Shown: in pieces, positions 1-11,402 of the stretch
How the letters are laid out: each line of letters opens with the position of its first letter
Position numbering within the stretch: the stretch's first letter is position 1
Source of the DNA: Tenrec ecaudatus
Lineage: Eukaryota > Chordata > Mammalia > Afrosoricida > Tenrecidae
Assembly (NCBI RefSeq): GCF_050624435.1
Contig: NC_134534.1
Span: 69,959,501 to 70,023,500, forward strand
Direction: 5' to 3'
DNA length: 64,000 bases
Translations under genes and position numbers: made by a program
Notes under the pieces: generated by a model
The model's input: only the letters and a program-made list of their open reading frames with translations
Database searches by the model: none
What the model was told of the DNA's origin: nothing

Positions 1-1690
1 CATATTTGTACATATGTTGCCATCATTTTTTCTAGATATTTACTTTTTATTGAAACCCCTGGTATCAGTTCCTCTTTTACCCCTCTTCCCTCTCCCACCA
101 TATGACCCCTTGATAAATTATAAATTATTATTTTCATATCTCCCTTCCCCCATGGTTTCTGTTGTTTATCTCCTTGGAGGGGTGAGTGTATGGTTGTGTG
201 TTGATCATTGCAATCAGGAACGTGAACCTCTCCTCATCTCCCTACCTGCCTGCTACCCTTTTGGTATCACTATTCCCATTCCTGTTCACGTGTTTTGAGC
301 TAGTAGCTCTTATCTGTGCCTGTGTACGTGCTCCAGTATAGCCTGCAGTGGAAGTCAGCACTGGGTTCATGGTAGTGAGGGGTGAGGAAGTCTCAAGGAA
401 CCAGAGGAATATTGTGTATTTCATTGGTGCTTTACTGAGCCCTGATTAACTCATCCTTTCCCTGTGACCCTCTATGAGGGAATGTCCCATTGTCTACAGA
501 TGGACTTTGGGTCTCTGCTCTGACCCCCCTCATTCTTAACAAGATTTTTGTTTGTTTGTTATGAGTTTTCTGATGACTGTTACCTGGTTGTGAAGACACC
601 TCATGATTACACAGGCTGGTGTGCTTGTCCCATGTGAACTTATTGCTTCTCTGCTAGATGGCCGCTTGTTTAATTTTGTATTGCTATATAAATGTATGTA
701 AACAGGCCAATACCTTTATTTTTATGAATTAATGTATTTACATATGGACATACCTATGCTTATACCTCTATGCATAGCTTTGCTTCCTAAATCATTCCTC
801 TGTTTCCTTTTACCTTCCTCCTGGTCCACCATCATCCTCACCTTACTCCTGCTTCTTAGTATTTCCTCTTAGCTAGGTTGCTGTTAGTCCAATACTCCCA
901 GGATCTCTACATCCTCCTAGTTGTTGATTTTAATTCCCTGGTTGTTCCCCTATCTATGGTGTTGTTTGCTCACCACTCCCTTCCCCTGCCACCTTCTCCC
1001 CCAGGTCCCTCCAGGATCATTGGTCCCATTGCTTTTCCTTGAGCTAGCTTGCCATGCCTATCTTATAGAAGTAGGCAAACCAACAACAACATAGGCCAAA
1101 CAAAAAGAAAATAAATGATTGAAAAGAAAAAGAGAAAATACATACATAATTCCACATCTGTCCGCTGACCTTTATGACTATCTCCCCACTGGTCCTGGGG
1201 TAATTATGGGAGCTGCCCCTCATAGTTTGAAGTCTATTTGGGGAGCTCTTTAGAGGGTTTGTGACTTTTCTTTTTTCCAGCTGCTAATCTGTTATGTTCC
1301 CTTCTTGGGGGTGGGGGGGAGGGTGAGTGTTCAGACTGGACTAACTTCCAGCAGTCATGTCCCCCTAGCATTGTCCTCTGTTGAGGTATGCTCCAGTAAG
1401 GGGACAACATGTCTTGATCTGGTGTCAGCCCTACAGTCCTCTTTGTGCCTTAGCAGCGCTGTGCAGGGACGTCATCCTCTGGGCTTGGTGTGCTGACATG
1501 GGGTCTAGATAGTCCCTTGCTCTTTTTCCTTCTTGGTTTGCTTCCATGTGGGTGTGGCATGCCGGACCCTCTCCCAGGCTGTAGGGAGGCTTAGTGTTGT
1601 CCTCTGTAGCACATGCTTCTGGGAGGGGGTCAGGGTGGCTCTGATTGGGCGGCCCTGTTGCCCAATCTTGTCATGCATTTCTTTGTTCAA
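1..1690 (-). mobile_element. LINE 3'-tail family (L1-like), antisense copy
   Basis: This is the first of about ten copies of one non-coding, T-rich (antisense) repeat. Read on the minus strand the family ends in a polyadenylation signal and an A-rich tail, as a non-LTR retrotransposon 3' UTR does; that end lies off the left edge here. Shared landmarks are the 'aaattataaattattatttt' block at 112-131, the Y-rich promoterless body, and 'ttgttgcttctcagctagat'-type text near 640-660. The copy has internal deletions and runs further upstream (to about 1,690) than most others, ending where an antisense BovB begins. No reverse transcriptase is encoded. I believe it is an afrotherian L1 3' UTR, but without ORF2 this is inference. 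Confidence 0.7.
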
Positions 1691-2247
1691 GGTTTGGACC
1701 TAGAATCATTTAGTATTAGAACTCAAGGGTTGGATTTTTTTCTTCAGTTTTCTCATTTTGAGAAATGATGAGCATATTTTCCCTTTTGATTTTCTAATCT
1801 GTATTTTGAATATCAATTAACATACTTTACATTGTCTTTTGAGCTAACCTTTGCCATTGTCCATTCAGATCTTTTACTTCATTTCTTCCATTTCGTTGAG
1901 CCACTCCACGTTTAAGTGCAAGTTGCAGAATCTTTTCTGACATCCACTTTGGCTTTTCTTTCCTTCCTCTCTTTTAAATTACTCTTTGCTTTCTTCGTGC
2001 AGGGTTTTCTTGATTTCATCCTAAAATCATGTGGTCCTTCATGTTCAATGTGGAGAATGTATCATTGAGATAGTCTCTAGATTCAAGTGGGATGTGCTCT
2101 AAGCCACATTTTGCCTTTTGTGGACTTGTTTCACTTTCTTCTGCCTCAACTTGAGTTTGCAAATGAGTAATTGATCATCTCTTCACATCTCTAGACCCTA
2201 CATCAGACCTCTGTCAGATATTGAATGTTCCATTGTCTCTTTCCACA
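1691..2247 (-). mobile_element. BovB-like RTE LINE, antisense, right of the reverse transcriptase start
   Basis: Part of an approximately 1.55-kb RTE-clade LINE lying on the minus strand and interrupted by another repeat at 2248-2702. This piece corresponds to the linker between endonuclease and reverse transcriptase. On the plus strand it shows the typical antisense text, for example 'ttttctgacatccactttgg' (1934-1953) and 'gatagtctctagattcaagt' (2070-2089). Many frameshifts and stops make it non-coding. It continues at 2703. Confidence 0.82.
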
Positions 2248-2702
2248 TTGTGTTAGTTAAGAAAGAGATTTATATACAAGAGCAATTGAATATTGAGAAT
2301 ATATCCCAACCCAGGCCAGAGCAAGTCCATAAGTCTGATATTAGCTCATATGCCTGAACCCAATCTATCTTCAGACTCACAAAACACATGCAATGATGCT
2401 GAGTCCAGGAAGATCACAGGTCAGTGGGTGGAAAGTCTGTGGATGCAGCGGCGGTGTAACCATCTCAGCACTGACGTGGGTCTCCACATGGCTCCTCCAG
2501 CTCCAGAGCTCTAAAATAACTCCATGTGTCGTCTTCACAGGAATGTCTCACAGGGATGAGGGACTGTCCCACCTCCACCAAGCTATTTATCTCCTAAGCC
2601 TCTCCAAATGAGGTCATCAAGCTGTAACCTCATTGACAAGCTAAACTCCATCCCTTCACTCGTAAGTCTCAAATTGACAACAGATTATGTAACCACCACA
2701 CA
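2248..2702 (-). mobile_element. Medium-reiteration repeat (family A) nested in BovB
   Basis: A 455-bp insertion cleanly splits the BovB copy: the host text stops at 'ttccaca' (2241-2247) and resumes at 'cacattta' (2703). The insert starts TGTGTTAG and ends ACCACCACACA. It is the reverse complement of copies at 24184-24659 and 41397-41858. The flanks 'ccacatt' and 'cacattt' could be a diverged 7-8 bp target duplication, which would suit a hAT-type non-autonomous DNA transposon, but the terminal inverted repeats are short. It contains no coding potential. The 72-73 codon frames here are chance. Confidence 0.6.
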
Positions 2703-3697
2703 CACATTTAGTCGATTTGACTCCTGTGTATTTTATTTGGAGAATTCCACTATGTAGTCACCGTTTATGCTGTTTAAAAAGGCAACAAGAATGAGTAGTT
2801 GGTCATAAAAATGGTATCATGTGATATCCAATGTAGTGTTTATAACCGAGACCATTTTTTTCCAACTACAGATCGCTCTATGTTCCCAATCTTCACATTC
2901 TAATCCTCAGTAATTATTCCAATTACCACCTTGATTGCTTGTTTGATCCAGTTCAGATGGCAAATTTGGTGAATACCTTCCATTTCCTCGCTATTGTCAT
3001 TAGTGGTTGGTTAGTAAATTTAAACCACTGTCATATTAGCTGGTGTTCCCTGTGGGTATATTGATATTATCCTTTCACTGACAGCTTTATACTTCAAGAC
3101 AGATTTTGAGATGTTCTTTTTGACAGTGATTAAAATGTCATTTCTTTTCAATTATAATGTCATTTTTCATTTCTGAGATAGTAGATCATACAATTGTCAA
3201 ATTCAAAATGGCCAACAGAAGTCTATTTCAATTCACTGCTGCCTAAAATATTGATCTTCAATATTCCAGTTAATTTTTGAAAACTTCCATTTCTCCTTGA
3301 TTCATATTTTGTTCATATCACATTCCACTTATGGAATGGATATTTGTAGATGCTTGTCACTTTGTGGCTTGCTAGATGAACCAATGACATCTCCATGTGC
3401 TTTACTCCATCTAGATCATGAAGACGGACAGTTCCTCAGGCAGAGTTTGAGGGCCTGTGAACCGGAAAGGCTCATCTTTCGCTCTGCATCACACGGCATT
3501 CCATTTACATTCATAAGGGTTTCAGTGCCCATTTGTTTTAGTAGTGGATCATTACGTTTTGGTCATAATTTGGAGTTCTGCTGAAACCAGTCCACCAGGG
3601 GCACCTTGCTCACACTGCAAATACTGGTAACAGTTCATATTATCGCAGAAATGTGAAAGCCACTACAGTGTGACAAAGTGAGAGGCAAGTAGAGGTG
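2703..3697 (-). mobile_element. BovB-like RTE LINE, antisense, endonuclease region to 5' end
   Basis: Continuation of the minus-strand RTE element. It runs through the apurinic-type endonuclease domain toward the element's 5' end. Recognisable antisense text includes 'aattattccaattaccacct' (2912-2931), 'tttcactgacagctttatac' (3072-3091) and 'caattgtcaaattcaaaatg' (3191-3210), which encode the endonuclease core on the minus strand. The terminal part near 3616-3695 still resembles the 5' leader of afrotherian RTE. The frame is broken many times. Confidence 0.8.
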
Positions 3698-4224
3698 AGA
3701 ACACTATCACTTATATTTCTATTAATTTAGACTTCGTGGAGATTGGAAATACAAGAATCGCTTGTTTAGTCAGAAAACAATGCTTTTTCTCCAGTAATTG
3801 TAATAATTTTATCTAATCACAACTATATCCCAGATAAATATATTCATCAAGGACTATGACTCAATTTGGAATTCTTGAATCTCTCAGTGAAATATGAGAA
3901 TTGTGGGGTATTTTTGTGGGAGGGAGGTGTTACTGAAAATTAATACATTTTGGGAGAAAAGACAGATATCTAATAAAGAAAATCTGTTTTTCTAACATTT
4001 CCTTGATAAGTCATTCCCGAGTAAATTGAAGTTTGAACATCTGAACCAGTGACTACATGCCTTTGTTTTCCTTCAGAATAGCCTACAAAGGTTAGTCTGC
4101 ATAAATACTCATGTAGTACCTCAAAGCCGATGAGTCAGAATCACTACTATGAGGATCAGACAGACATATTGCCAAATGAGAGCCACTCTGTATCTGATGT
4201 CAATGAGAACCATGCCTTGAGACC
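3698..4224. other. Stretch without recognised features
   Basis: Ordinary A+T-rich sequence between two RTE fragments. I recognise no repeat family, exon or RNA gene. Confidence 0.5.
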
Positions 4225-4410
4225 GCATGTTTTCCTGTCATGTTGGTCGGATGTCCGGGAGAACCAGGGAGATCCTCAGAGAGACGGATTGACGCCACTA
4301 GCTGCAACAGTGGGCTCCGCCCGCGTTGATGGGGTAGGCCAGGGCAGCTCACTTCTTGTGCACATGGAGTTGTCATGTATTGGAGCCTACTCAACAAACC
4401 AGCATGCTTT
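4225..4410 (+). mobile_element. RTE (BovB-like) 3'-end fragment
   Basis: A sense-strand 3' end of an RTE LINE. 'gatcctcagagagacggatt' (4272-4291) followed by 'gctgcaacagtgggctc' (4301-4317) and 'gagcctactcaacaaacc' (4383-4400) follow the order of text seen at the sense 3' ends near 27,870-28,010 and 39,250-39,420. It is diverged, so this is an older or different subfamily. A 135-codon open frame (4130-4537) overlaps it and is explained by this fragment plus chance. Confidence 0.55.
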
Positions 4411-4515
4411 AAGAACTACTGGTATAACACACAGGTGCAGACCCCCAGTTCTAAAGGGATGTTCCTTCCTTGCTTTGGACAAGAGTGCTCTGATTTTGTC
4501 AAACATGAGGTCCTT

Positions 4516-4675
4516 GTGGCAGGGATTTCAACCTTGAATGCATATTAGATTCATCTAGGGAACTTTCAAAAACTTCAGATAAAATGAATCAGAAACTCTG
4601 GTGTGAAAGCCAACCATTAGTATTTTTCTTTTTTTAAGTTCCAGGTGGTTTCAATGTGTATTTAGGACTGAGCGT
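4516..4675 (+). mobile_element. MER20-like hAT (Charlie) MITE, decayed
   Basis: About 160 bp resembling the old mammalian MER20 group. It starts with 'ggatttcaaccttgaatgca' (4523-4542), then the 'attagattcatctagggaac' block (4543-4562), 'aatcagaaactctgg' (4587-4601) and a mirrored end. Ends are too worn to define terminal repeats. Confidence 0.45.
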
Positions 4676-5584
4676 GTTAAATTTAAGGGTAATAAGTAAA
4701 AGCTGTGGTCGAACCTAATTGGCTAATTAGCATCGCCAAAGCTCAGAGAACCTCATACGATCCAAATAAATCTACTAAAATTCACCTCAAAATAGACTGA
4801 ATTGATACTTTTCTCTTTTGTTCTTGGTATTTCTTGGCCATTCAATTGTTTTCCCTACCTTTATATACCTCTTAATCTCTTCACCAAATATTACTGGGAA
4901 AAACATGCACCGGAGATGACAAACATCACTTTTTAAGTAAAATGTATTATCCTTGATATTATTTTGAAAATTCTTCCAGGAGAAATAGTCCTTATTCCTT
5001 TAAGAAATTACATTTTCAAATCCAAGATGCTTTTGCACATGTTTTTTTAAATAAACACACTTCTCACTCCTCATCCTTACACCCACTCCCTATCTACCCT
5101 AGAATGAGTGATCACTCATTCACTGGATACTCTATCTCTACAGAATATTTCAGAATAATGGGGGATTAAATGTCAAGCTCTGGCATTAAAGGCCTGGAGA
5201 ACATCCCAGGGGATGATTTGGGGCCCTTCCCAGGCTTATTTTCCAAGTGCAACTCTCCAGAAATTGGCAAACTTCTCGGAGCATGACAGCAGCTGCGAAG
5301 AGAAGGCAGCAGCGAAGGCCCCTGCCTTGCACTCACAGGCGGAGGTGCTGAGAGGAGGACGGTGAGTTGTCTAGCCATCGATGAAACGCTGTGCGGAGCC
5401 AAGCGCGGAGAACTGCCAACAAAGCTTAGAACCGTGCACAGCAGATTCACTTACTTGCCATTGAATTCAAGTCCCTGGAATCTGCTTCTAGGGAATCTTA
5501 CTTCTTCCGGACTCACAAGAAATCGTCCTCTTTTTTTCTTTAGGGGCAAGACATGTGTTACTTAGGTTCTAGTTAGCTGTATTT
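4676..5584. other. Single-copy stretch with a G+C-richer patch
   Basis: No recognised repeat. Positions 5165-5450 are distinctly richer in G+C than the surroundings and are open for 94 codons on the minus strand, but I see no splice-site pair, domain or codon bias that would justify an exon call. Confidence 0.4.
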
Positions 5585-5626
5585 AAGAAGTGATGCCTGA
5601 AAAAAAAAAAAAGAAGTGATGCCTGA
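5585..5626 (+). repeat. Target-site duplication around a bare poly(A)
   Basis: The 16-mer 'aagaagtgatgcctga' occurs at 5585-5600 and again, identically, at 5611-5626, separated only by ten A. The left copy is preceded by TTT, so the site reads TTT/AAGAA, close to the L1 endonuclease preference. This is what a retrotransposition event would leave if almost only the poly(A) tail was copied. Confidence 0.65.
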
Positions 5627-6896
5627 TCCAACAGGGCAACAGCCAATGTACTGAAGATACGAGACATAAATCTTTTCACTAAGAAACTGACCACATTGGC
5701 TGCATCTGCTAGTCCAAGTAGGGAAGAGGGTCATGTTGGCCATAAATTCTTAGCTTGATTTCTTTTTTTTTCTGTTTTGAATTTCCTCCTTTTTCTCCCT
5801 TTTATCTTCACACTTAGTCCAGCATAAAGCTTTTAAAAGCCTCTTTCAATTCTCGGCATGAATTTGCAGGCATACACAGAATTCACCTTACAGTTCTTTT
5901 AACTGTGGCAACAGAGACAAACCAAGGAACATAGGGCGAGAGACCTTTGTTACCCACAGACAAGTTGACCACACTATAGAGCGATATCGAGGTGAGGTGG
6001 TCCCCGACTTCCTGACACATTCAAGTGAAAACTGTATAGGATCATCAGTTTTTCGTATACATCGTAACATTTTGTACACATATGTATGCATGTATGTAAG
6101 CTTATACATAGTGTTTACAATCCCCAAATACACATAAAAAGTGGGTTTATAAAGATACTAATACTAGAAGGCAACAGAAATGAAAATGTTTTTTTTAAAA
6201 GTATTCACGTTGCATTAGAACCAAATGACATCACAGTCGTCAGAATGCAGCTCCCCATGGTAAATCGAGTATTACATGCAACCAGGTTTTCATGGAAAAT
6301 GGCCAGTGGTTTGTGTATTTTTTTGAATTTGTTTTTGGGTGCCATCATGTAGATTTTTGACTCACACTTACCCCATGGGCCGAGGAAAACGTCCCCCCGA
6401 AGCTTCCTTGACTGTAAGCTTTCGGGAAGCAGAGCTCCAAGTGGTTTTTCTGCATTGATGCTGATCAGTCTGAACGGAACCTTCTGCACTAGCAACCGAG
6501 TGCTTAAACATGGGCGAACTCCTCAAGAAAAGTGTTTGCCTGCCACCAGGACCATTTATTAAATATTTTGTCATTGTTTATATTTTAAAATGATGTTCAC
6601 ATTTTAATCAGCAATCACATATATAATCACATAAATTAATATGATGTATCTATTAAAAACCCAACCAACCAACAACAAGCAGTTGTCAATATGTGGACAA
6701 TCACTTATGAAACCCCCAGTGTACAGAGGAGAATTTTACTCCATGGGGTTCCACGTGGCCTTTGAGAAAATTTTAAATGATTATTTAAAAAATTATTATT
6801 AATTATTAGTGAAATAATTAACAGTATCATCCATCCTGAGAATCCATAATATACCTAGTAAATCTCTGTTAACCTCTGTTTCATTTCCTACTGTTT
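5627..6896. other. Single-copy stretch
   Basis: No recognised repeat or gene. An extremely A+T-rich patch lies at 6760-6830. Open frames of 68-96 codons on both strands overlap each other and show no domain. Confidence 0.45.
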
Positions 6897-7105
6897 CTTG
6901 ATAGTGCAAATGGTAAGGCACTTAGTTGATAATCAAAAGGTTGGTAGTTTGATTCCACTCAGAGGTACCTCAAATTCCTAAGAGAAAGGTCTAACAATCT
7001 ACTTCTGAAAAACAGGCAAAGAAACATTTGAAAACCCATCGGAGCGTAGTTCTACTCTGACACGCATGGAAGCACCCTGCCTCAGGGTTAAACAATGGGA
7101 ATTTT
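6897..7105 (+). mobile_element. AfroSINE, sense
   Basis: tRNA-derived SINE of the afrotherian type. The head 'aaggcacttagttgataatc' (6914-6933), the B-box-like 'ggttggtagtttgattcca' (6940-6958), the middle block and the tail region that reads like 'cagttctactctgtcctata' in fresher copies are in the expected order. The tail of this SINE class resembles the BovB/RTE 3' end, which fits mobilisation by that LINE. The copy is diverged and lacks a clear A-tail. Confidence 0.72.
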
Positions 7106-7199
7106 TTTTTTAAAGTTCCAGATAATTTGTTTCAGAATGTTTTTGTTAATTGCTGCCGAGACATATCCAGTTTGTGGCTACACCATACCTGCAAAATAT

Positions 7200-7447
7200 G
7201 TATAAAATAACCTCACTGTGATTGAGTGGCGGCTGAGCCAGAGTCATGCTGCAGGACAGAGGAGAATGGCTCCAGGGAGTTTCTGAGACTGTCACTTCTT
7301 TCAGGGAGTAGAAAGTCCTATCTTTCTCCCACTTTGTATCTGCAGAATGGCACATGTCTGTCAGGTTTAAAGGCTCCAGACTTACAGAAGCAGACCCCCA
7401 GCCTCTCGTGTGAGGTGTCTCTGCTTGGGTTCAAACCACCATTATTG
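7200..7447 (-). mobile_element. AfroSINE, antisense
   Basis: Reverse-orientation SINE. The 'gtttctgagactgtcacttc' (7280-7299) and 'ggagtagaaagtcctatctt' (7305-7324) blocks are the antisense middle of the family. The tRNA-like head end lies toward 7440 ('gggttcaaaccacca'). Confidence 0.7.
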
Positions 7448-8761
7448 TGAACAGTACTGCCAAGAATTCAGCTTCCCATTGGATGAGGGTTTCAACCCCT
7501 CCTGATATTTATGCAGAGCATTTTATTTTCCTCAAATAAGGGCTGTGTCTGTGTGTGTGTGTGTGTCAGATCCCTTATAGTCTTTGAATTTCTCGGATAA
7601 AATCCAGGTGGCTGTTCATAATAGCCTTAATAAAATTTCATTTTAAAATTTAATAAAGGAAACTGAATGACGAAGTTGCAGTGTTCCCCCAGGGTACCTT
7701 TTGGATCGTCGTCCGCCTGTATATTCCACTAAAGATAGAGCTGAGAACCATGAGAGCCAACTCTTGCTGCCCATGAGAGTAAGCCTTGTAGAACATTCTC
7801 CACACCACTGTCCAGATCAGCCAGCAATCTTTCAACAAATTAGTGCAAGCCAGCTTTTTTTTTTTAATCAAGATACTGAGATAGTCCTAAGAAAGTATTA
7901 GTTTCAAATGAAGTTGGTCCTGATGTACTTATTACTTTAGTGACTCAGCATATTTACTAGACATCCTTTAAGTTCTAGAAAAAGGGTTAGGGCACTTGGC
8001 ATTTCTAGGATGAATAAGATATAAACCCCTCCAAATTGCTGATACCACTTGGTGAGATTTGCAAACAGTATGCATGATTTACACAACATAGAGCCCTAGA
8101 TTTACAATCTAAGCAGCATGAGGGAAAATTAAATATACTTATTTTTTGATGCTCCAGTGAAAAGAGTAATTTAAATGTATAATTTATTGCAATTTTCTTA
8201 CATTTTCATTTGTTAATAAAAGATTGTGGGAAAAAGAGGGGAAAAAACCAGCCTAGTCTAAAAGGAGCCTGTAACTGAAACAGTGTCACCGTGAGTTAAA
8301 GGAGGAACATTGGGGCTTTATCTGCTAACACTGTGAGAACTTTAATACAAAGTGCCAGACATCTGGTTACTGCAGCCTCAGGGCCACAGTAATAAGCAGA
8401 CCAGGAAAAGGGCTATGTCATTCTTATAAATCTTGACCTCAGACTTGACATGAAGCCAACCTGCTTTAGTACTTGGCAACGTTCTTTTATTGACACATGT
8501 CAGATGATTTTAATTCATGGCCATATAATCCTGCATAGGGAGGTCCAGCTTTAGCAGCACACAGTGGAATTCAGGACAATGATAATGTCAATATTGGATC
8601 TAAGTAAAATGAGAAGTCAACCTTTACTTTTAGCTTCAAGAGTAACAAAGGGAATAAAAATATTTTAAAGCATTTGAAATTTTTTAATAATTCTGGGGCC
8701 TGTAAATGTATTTATATCTTTATTGCTTCTAGCATTTTTTACACTAACTAATCAAGGGTGC
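7448..8761. other. Single-copy stretch with a short (TG)n tract
   Basis: No repeat family recognised apart from a dinucleotide (TG)n tract at about 7548-7566. A+T-rich, no exon-like frame. Confidence 0.45.
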
Positions 8762-8972
8762 AACTTAATTGAATCACACCTATCGAGTCAATGCTGACTT
8801 CTAGTGACCTAAGAGGACAGAGTAGAGCTCCCTATGTGGGTTTCTGAGACGGTAACATTTATTGGCAGAAAAAGCTTCATTTTTCTGCCACGGAGTGGCT
8901 GGTGGTTTCAAACTGTGGATTTTGTGGTTGGCACGCCAAAGCATAACCTACTGTGCAATCAGGGCTCCTCCC
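8762..8972 (-). mobile_element. AfroSINE, antisense
   Basis: Well preserved reverse SINE: 'tatcgagtcaatgctgactt' (8781-8800) is the tail motif, 'ggacagagtagagctcccta' (8815-8834) the middle, and 'gagtggctggtggtttcaaa' (8893-8912) the antisense B-box region. Confidence 0.8.
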
Positions 8973-9084
8973 ACTTAATCGATGATGAAAATAAAATATG
9001 TCATATGCAAAAAACCCTGCAGTTTTCATCAAAGAAAAATATCATGGAAAGAATATTCAATGAAGATTCTGTCTTTGTAGACTA

Positions 9085-9860
9085 TTTTTTATTAATCATT
9101 TTATTGGGGGGGCTCTTAGAAGTCTTATGACAATCCATCATTCAATTATATTAAGCACACTTGTACATATGCTGCCCATCAACATTTCCAAAACATTTTC
9201 TTCCTACCTGAGCCCTAGGTATCAGCTCCTCTTTATTCTGCTTCCTCCCCGACACTTTCACCCTCATAAACCCTTAATCAGTTCTATATTATTTCATGTC
9301 TTACACTGTCCAGTTGTTTCTCTTCACCCACATTATTGTCATTCATCCCCCTGGGGGTGGGCTATATATCCAACCTTGTGATGGGCTCTCCCTTTCTCCC
9401 CCTCCCCCACCCCACCCCACCACCCCCCACCCTCATGATATCACTGTTCCCACTAGTGTTCTGAGGGTTTTCTCTGTCCCAAATGCCATGTGTGGAGGGC
9501 TCTTAACAATGTGTGTACTTCATCCTAGCCGGATTTATAAAGTAGAACTAGGTCATGGTTGTGGGGAGTGCAGTGGGGAGGAAGCCTTCAGGAACTAGAG
9601 GATTGGTGTGTGTTTCGTCTGTGCTAGACTGCACCTTGGTTGAATCATGCCTCCCTTATAACCCTTCTGTGGGAGGGATTCCCAATTGCTGGCAGATGGG
9701 CTGTGGGTCTCCACTTCAAGTCCCCTCATTCATACCAATATAATTGTTTGTTTGGGACCATTTGATACCTGATACCTGATCCCGTCGACACCTCATGATC
9801 ATACAGGCTGGTAGGCTCACTATTTCAATAGGTTCATATCTTATTGCTGAAGGAAGCTTA
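9085..9860 (-). mobile_element. LINE 3'-tail family, antisense copy with intact 3' terminus
   Basis: Begins with 'atcattttattgggggg' (about 9095-9111), which on the minus strand reads as the CCCCCAATAAAA polyadenylation-signal end of the family. It then runs through the shared body to 'gatcatacaggctggtaggc' (9796-9815), where it is 5' truncated. About 0.77 kb, non-coding. Confidence 0.75.
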
Positions 9861-10472
9861 GAAAAGTATTGTTTTATTTTACTGGTTATCTCAATATCGA
9901 TTGCCATCGTTGTTGTCTATTCTCTCTTATATATGTCTACAGAATGGGCTTTTAAAATGTAAACCAGTAACTTGTTACCTATTGGTATTAAAAGGAGGAG
10001 ATAAAACTTGCACAAAATGGCTCCACAGATTAATCTTATGTTGGAATCTATGTAAAATTTCAAAAGTAAATAATAGCACACAAAATTTAATGGTACACTT
10101 AAATAGTACATGACAATTGTGTTTTGTTTAATTCAAGATTGCTATCATGGCTCAGTATTAGGAAACCCCTGGGTTTGACATATAATCCTTATAGTTCTGT
10201 GGAGAAAAATCATATATCAAATCAACATTCATTGAAAAGTATTCAGGATATCTCTTAAATATCAGTAATTCATGCACACACACACAAACACACACACATA
10301 AACTTTTAGCCTCCAACTACCATTTTACATCATGTGGGGATTTAGGCTGCATTCTTGCCAAAGGGAAAAATGAAGTGAGCAAGTGCTCATTACACTGGAG
10401 ATTTCAAGCAGACAGACCCATTACGAGGCATAGGATATCTAAACTAGAGACTCAATGGCAAACACTGGCAAC
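9861..10472. other. Single-copy stretch with a (CA)n tract
   Basis: A+T-rich, no recognised repeat except an imperfect (CA)n run at about 10274-10299. Confidence 0.45.
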
Positions 10473-10727
10473 GACGTCCAGCTCTCTGCATTGTACAGTG
10501 GACAATGACGTCCAGCTCTCTGCACTGTACAGTGGACAGTGGACAATGATGTCCAACTCTCTGCTCTGTACAGTGGACAGTGGACAATGACGTCCAGCTC
10601 TCTGCACTGTACAGTGTACAGTGTGCAATGATGTCCAGCTCTCTGTTCTGTACAGTGTACAGTGTGCAATGATATCCAGCTCTCTGCTGTACAGTGGACA
10701 GTGTACAATGATGTCCAGCTCTCTGCA
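10473..10727 (+). repeat. 41-bp minisatellite, about six units
   Basis: Tandem array whose units start with 'ga(c/t)gtccagctctctgc' at 10473, 10507, 10548, 10589, 10630, 10671 and 10710. Unit lengths are 34, 41, 41, 41, 41 and 39 bp plus a partial. Each unit holds the 10-bp palindrome ACTGTACAGT or a variant, followed by a nested 'gtggaca' or 'gtgtaca' duplication. Two unit types (gtggaca and gtgtgca) sit in adjacent blocks. Three overlapping minus-strand frames of 92-121 codons stay open through the array because of its internal periodicity. Confidence 0.92.
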
Positions 10728-11191
10728 CACGCAGACCTGGGAGACTCCGAGGTGTCAGTTGCAGGCCACAACAATACAAAGAATCCTGCAATGAAGCAAA
10801 TCACAGACCTTTGTGGTTTCCCAGTCCATAATAAATGTAGGTTTACATTGTTATTCTGTCGCCTATTACGTGTTCAATAGCATTATGAAAACACGACCCC
10901 GTTGTGAGACTTGCTGGAATGTGACAGGACGACACATGGAGTGAGCATGACATGGAGTGAGCATCTGCTGACAGAAAGCTGGCACTGACACATTTGCCAG
11001 ATGCAAGGTTAACACGAAGGTTCAGGTTCGTAAAAGATAATAATAATAATAAAAAGAAAAAAACCACACAACTTAGCTGTGCAGCGAAACAAGGCAAGGT
11101 GCAACACGATAGGTGTTCATGGTATATTGATCTCTAGCTTTGAATACATGCACATAATTATATGCACACGGACATATATTTTTCATATGCA
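10728..11191. other. Stretch without recognised features
   Basis: Flank of the minisatellite. Contains a short local duplication of 'catggagtgagcat' near 10934-10966 and an A-rich run at 11030-11065. No gene. Confidence 0.45.
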
Positions 11192-11402
11192 TCATAACTA
11201 AACTCATTACCATCAAGTTGCTTCCGACCCACAAGGGGCCTGTGGGCAGGGTCAGATTGCCTCTGTGCCTTCCTGAGACTGTATTTTGGGAGGAGAAAGA
11301 CTCATCTCTCTCACTGGTGAAGTGCCTTTGCTTTCAGCTGCTAAATTTGAAAGCAGCAGTCTAAGGGGTGCCACGCTCTGCCCCCCGCTCCCCCCAGGGC
11401 TT
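11192..11402 (-). mobile_element. AfroSINE, antisense
   Basis: Reverse SINE starting with the tail motif 'ccatcaagttgcttccgacc' (11210-11229) and ending in 'ccccccagggcttc' (11392-11405). The middle 'cttcctgagactgtattttg' (11269-11288) fits the family. Confidence 0.75.

Noticed and set aside
4130-4537. 135-codon plus-strand open frame
   Set aside because: Overlaps an RTE 3'-end fragment; no protein family recognised and no splice signals that would support an exon.
5166-5450. G+C-richer patch as a coding exon or CpG island
   Set aside because: Short, few CpG, no splice-site pair or domain on either strand.
6897-7105. tRNA gene
   Set aside because: The tRNA-like A/B-box text belongs to an AfroSINE head; no intact cloverleaf is present here or in other SINE copies.
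10473-10727. CRISPR-like array
   Set aside because: Units are contiguous, without unique spacers, vary in sequence, and lie in mammalian-type DNA.
10439-10804. Three overlapping frames up to 121 codons
   Set aside because: Produced by the 41-bp minisatellite, which has no stop in these phases.
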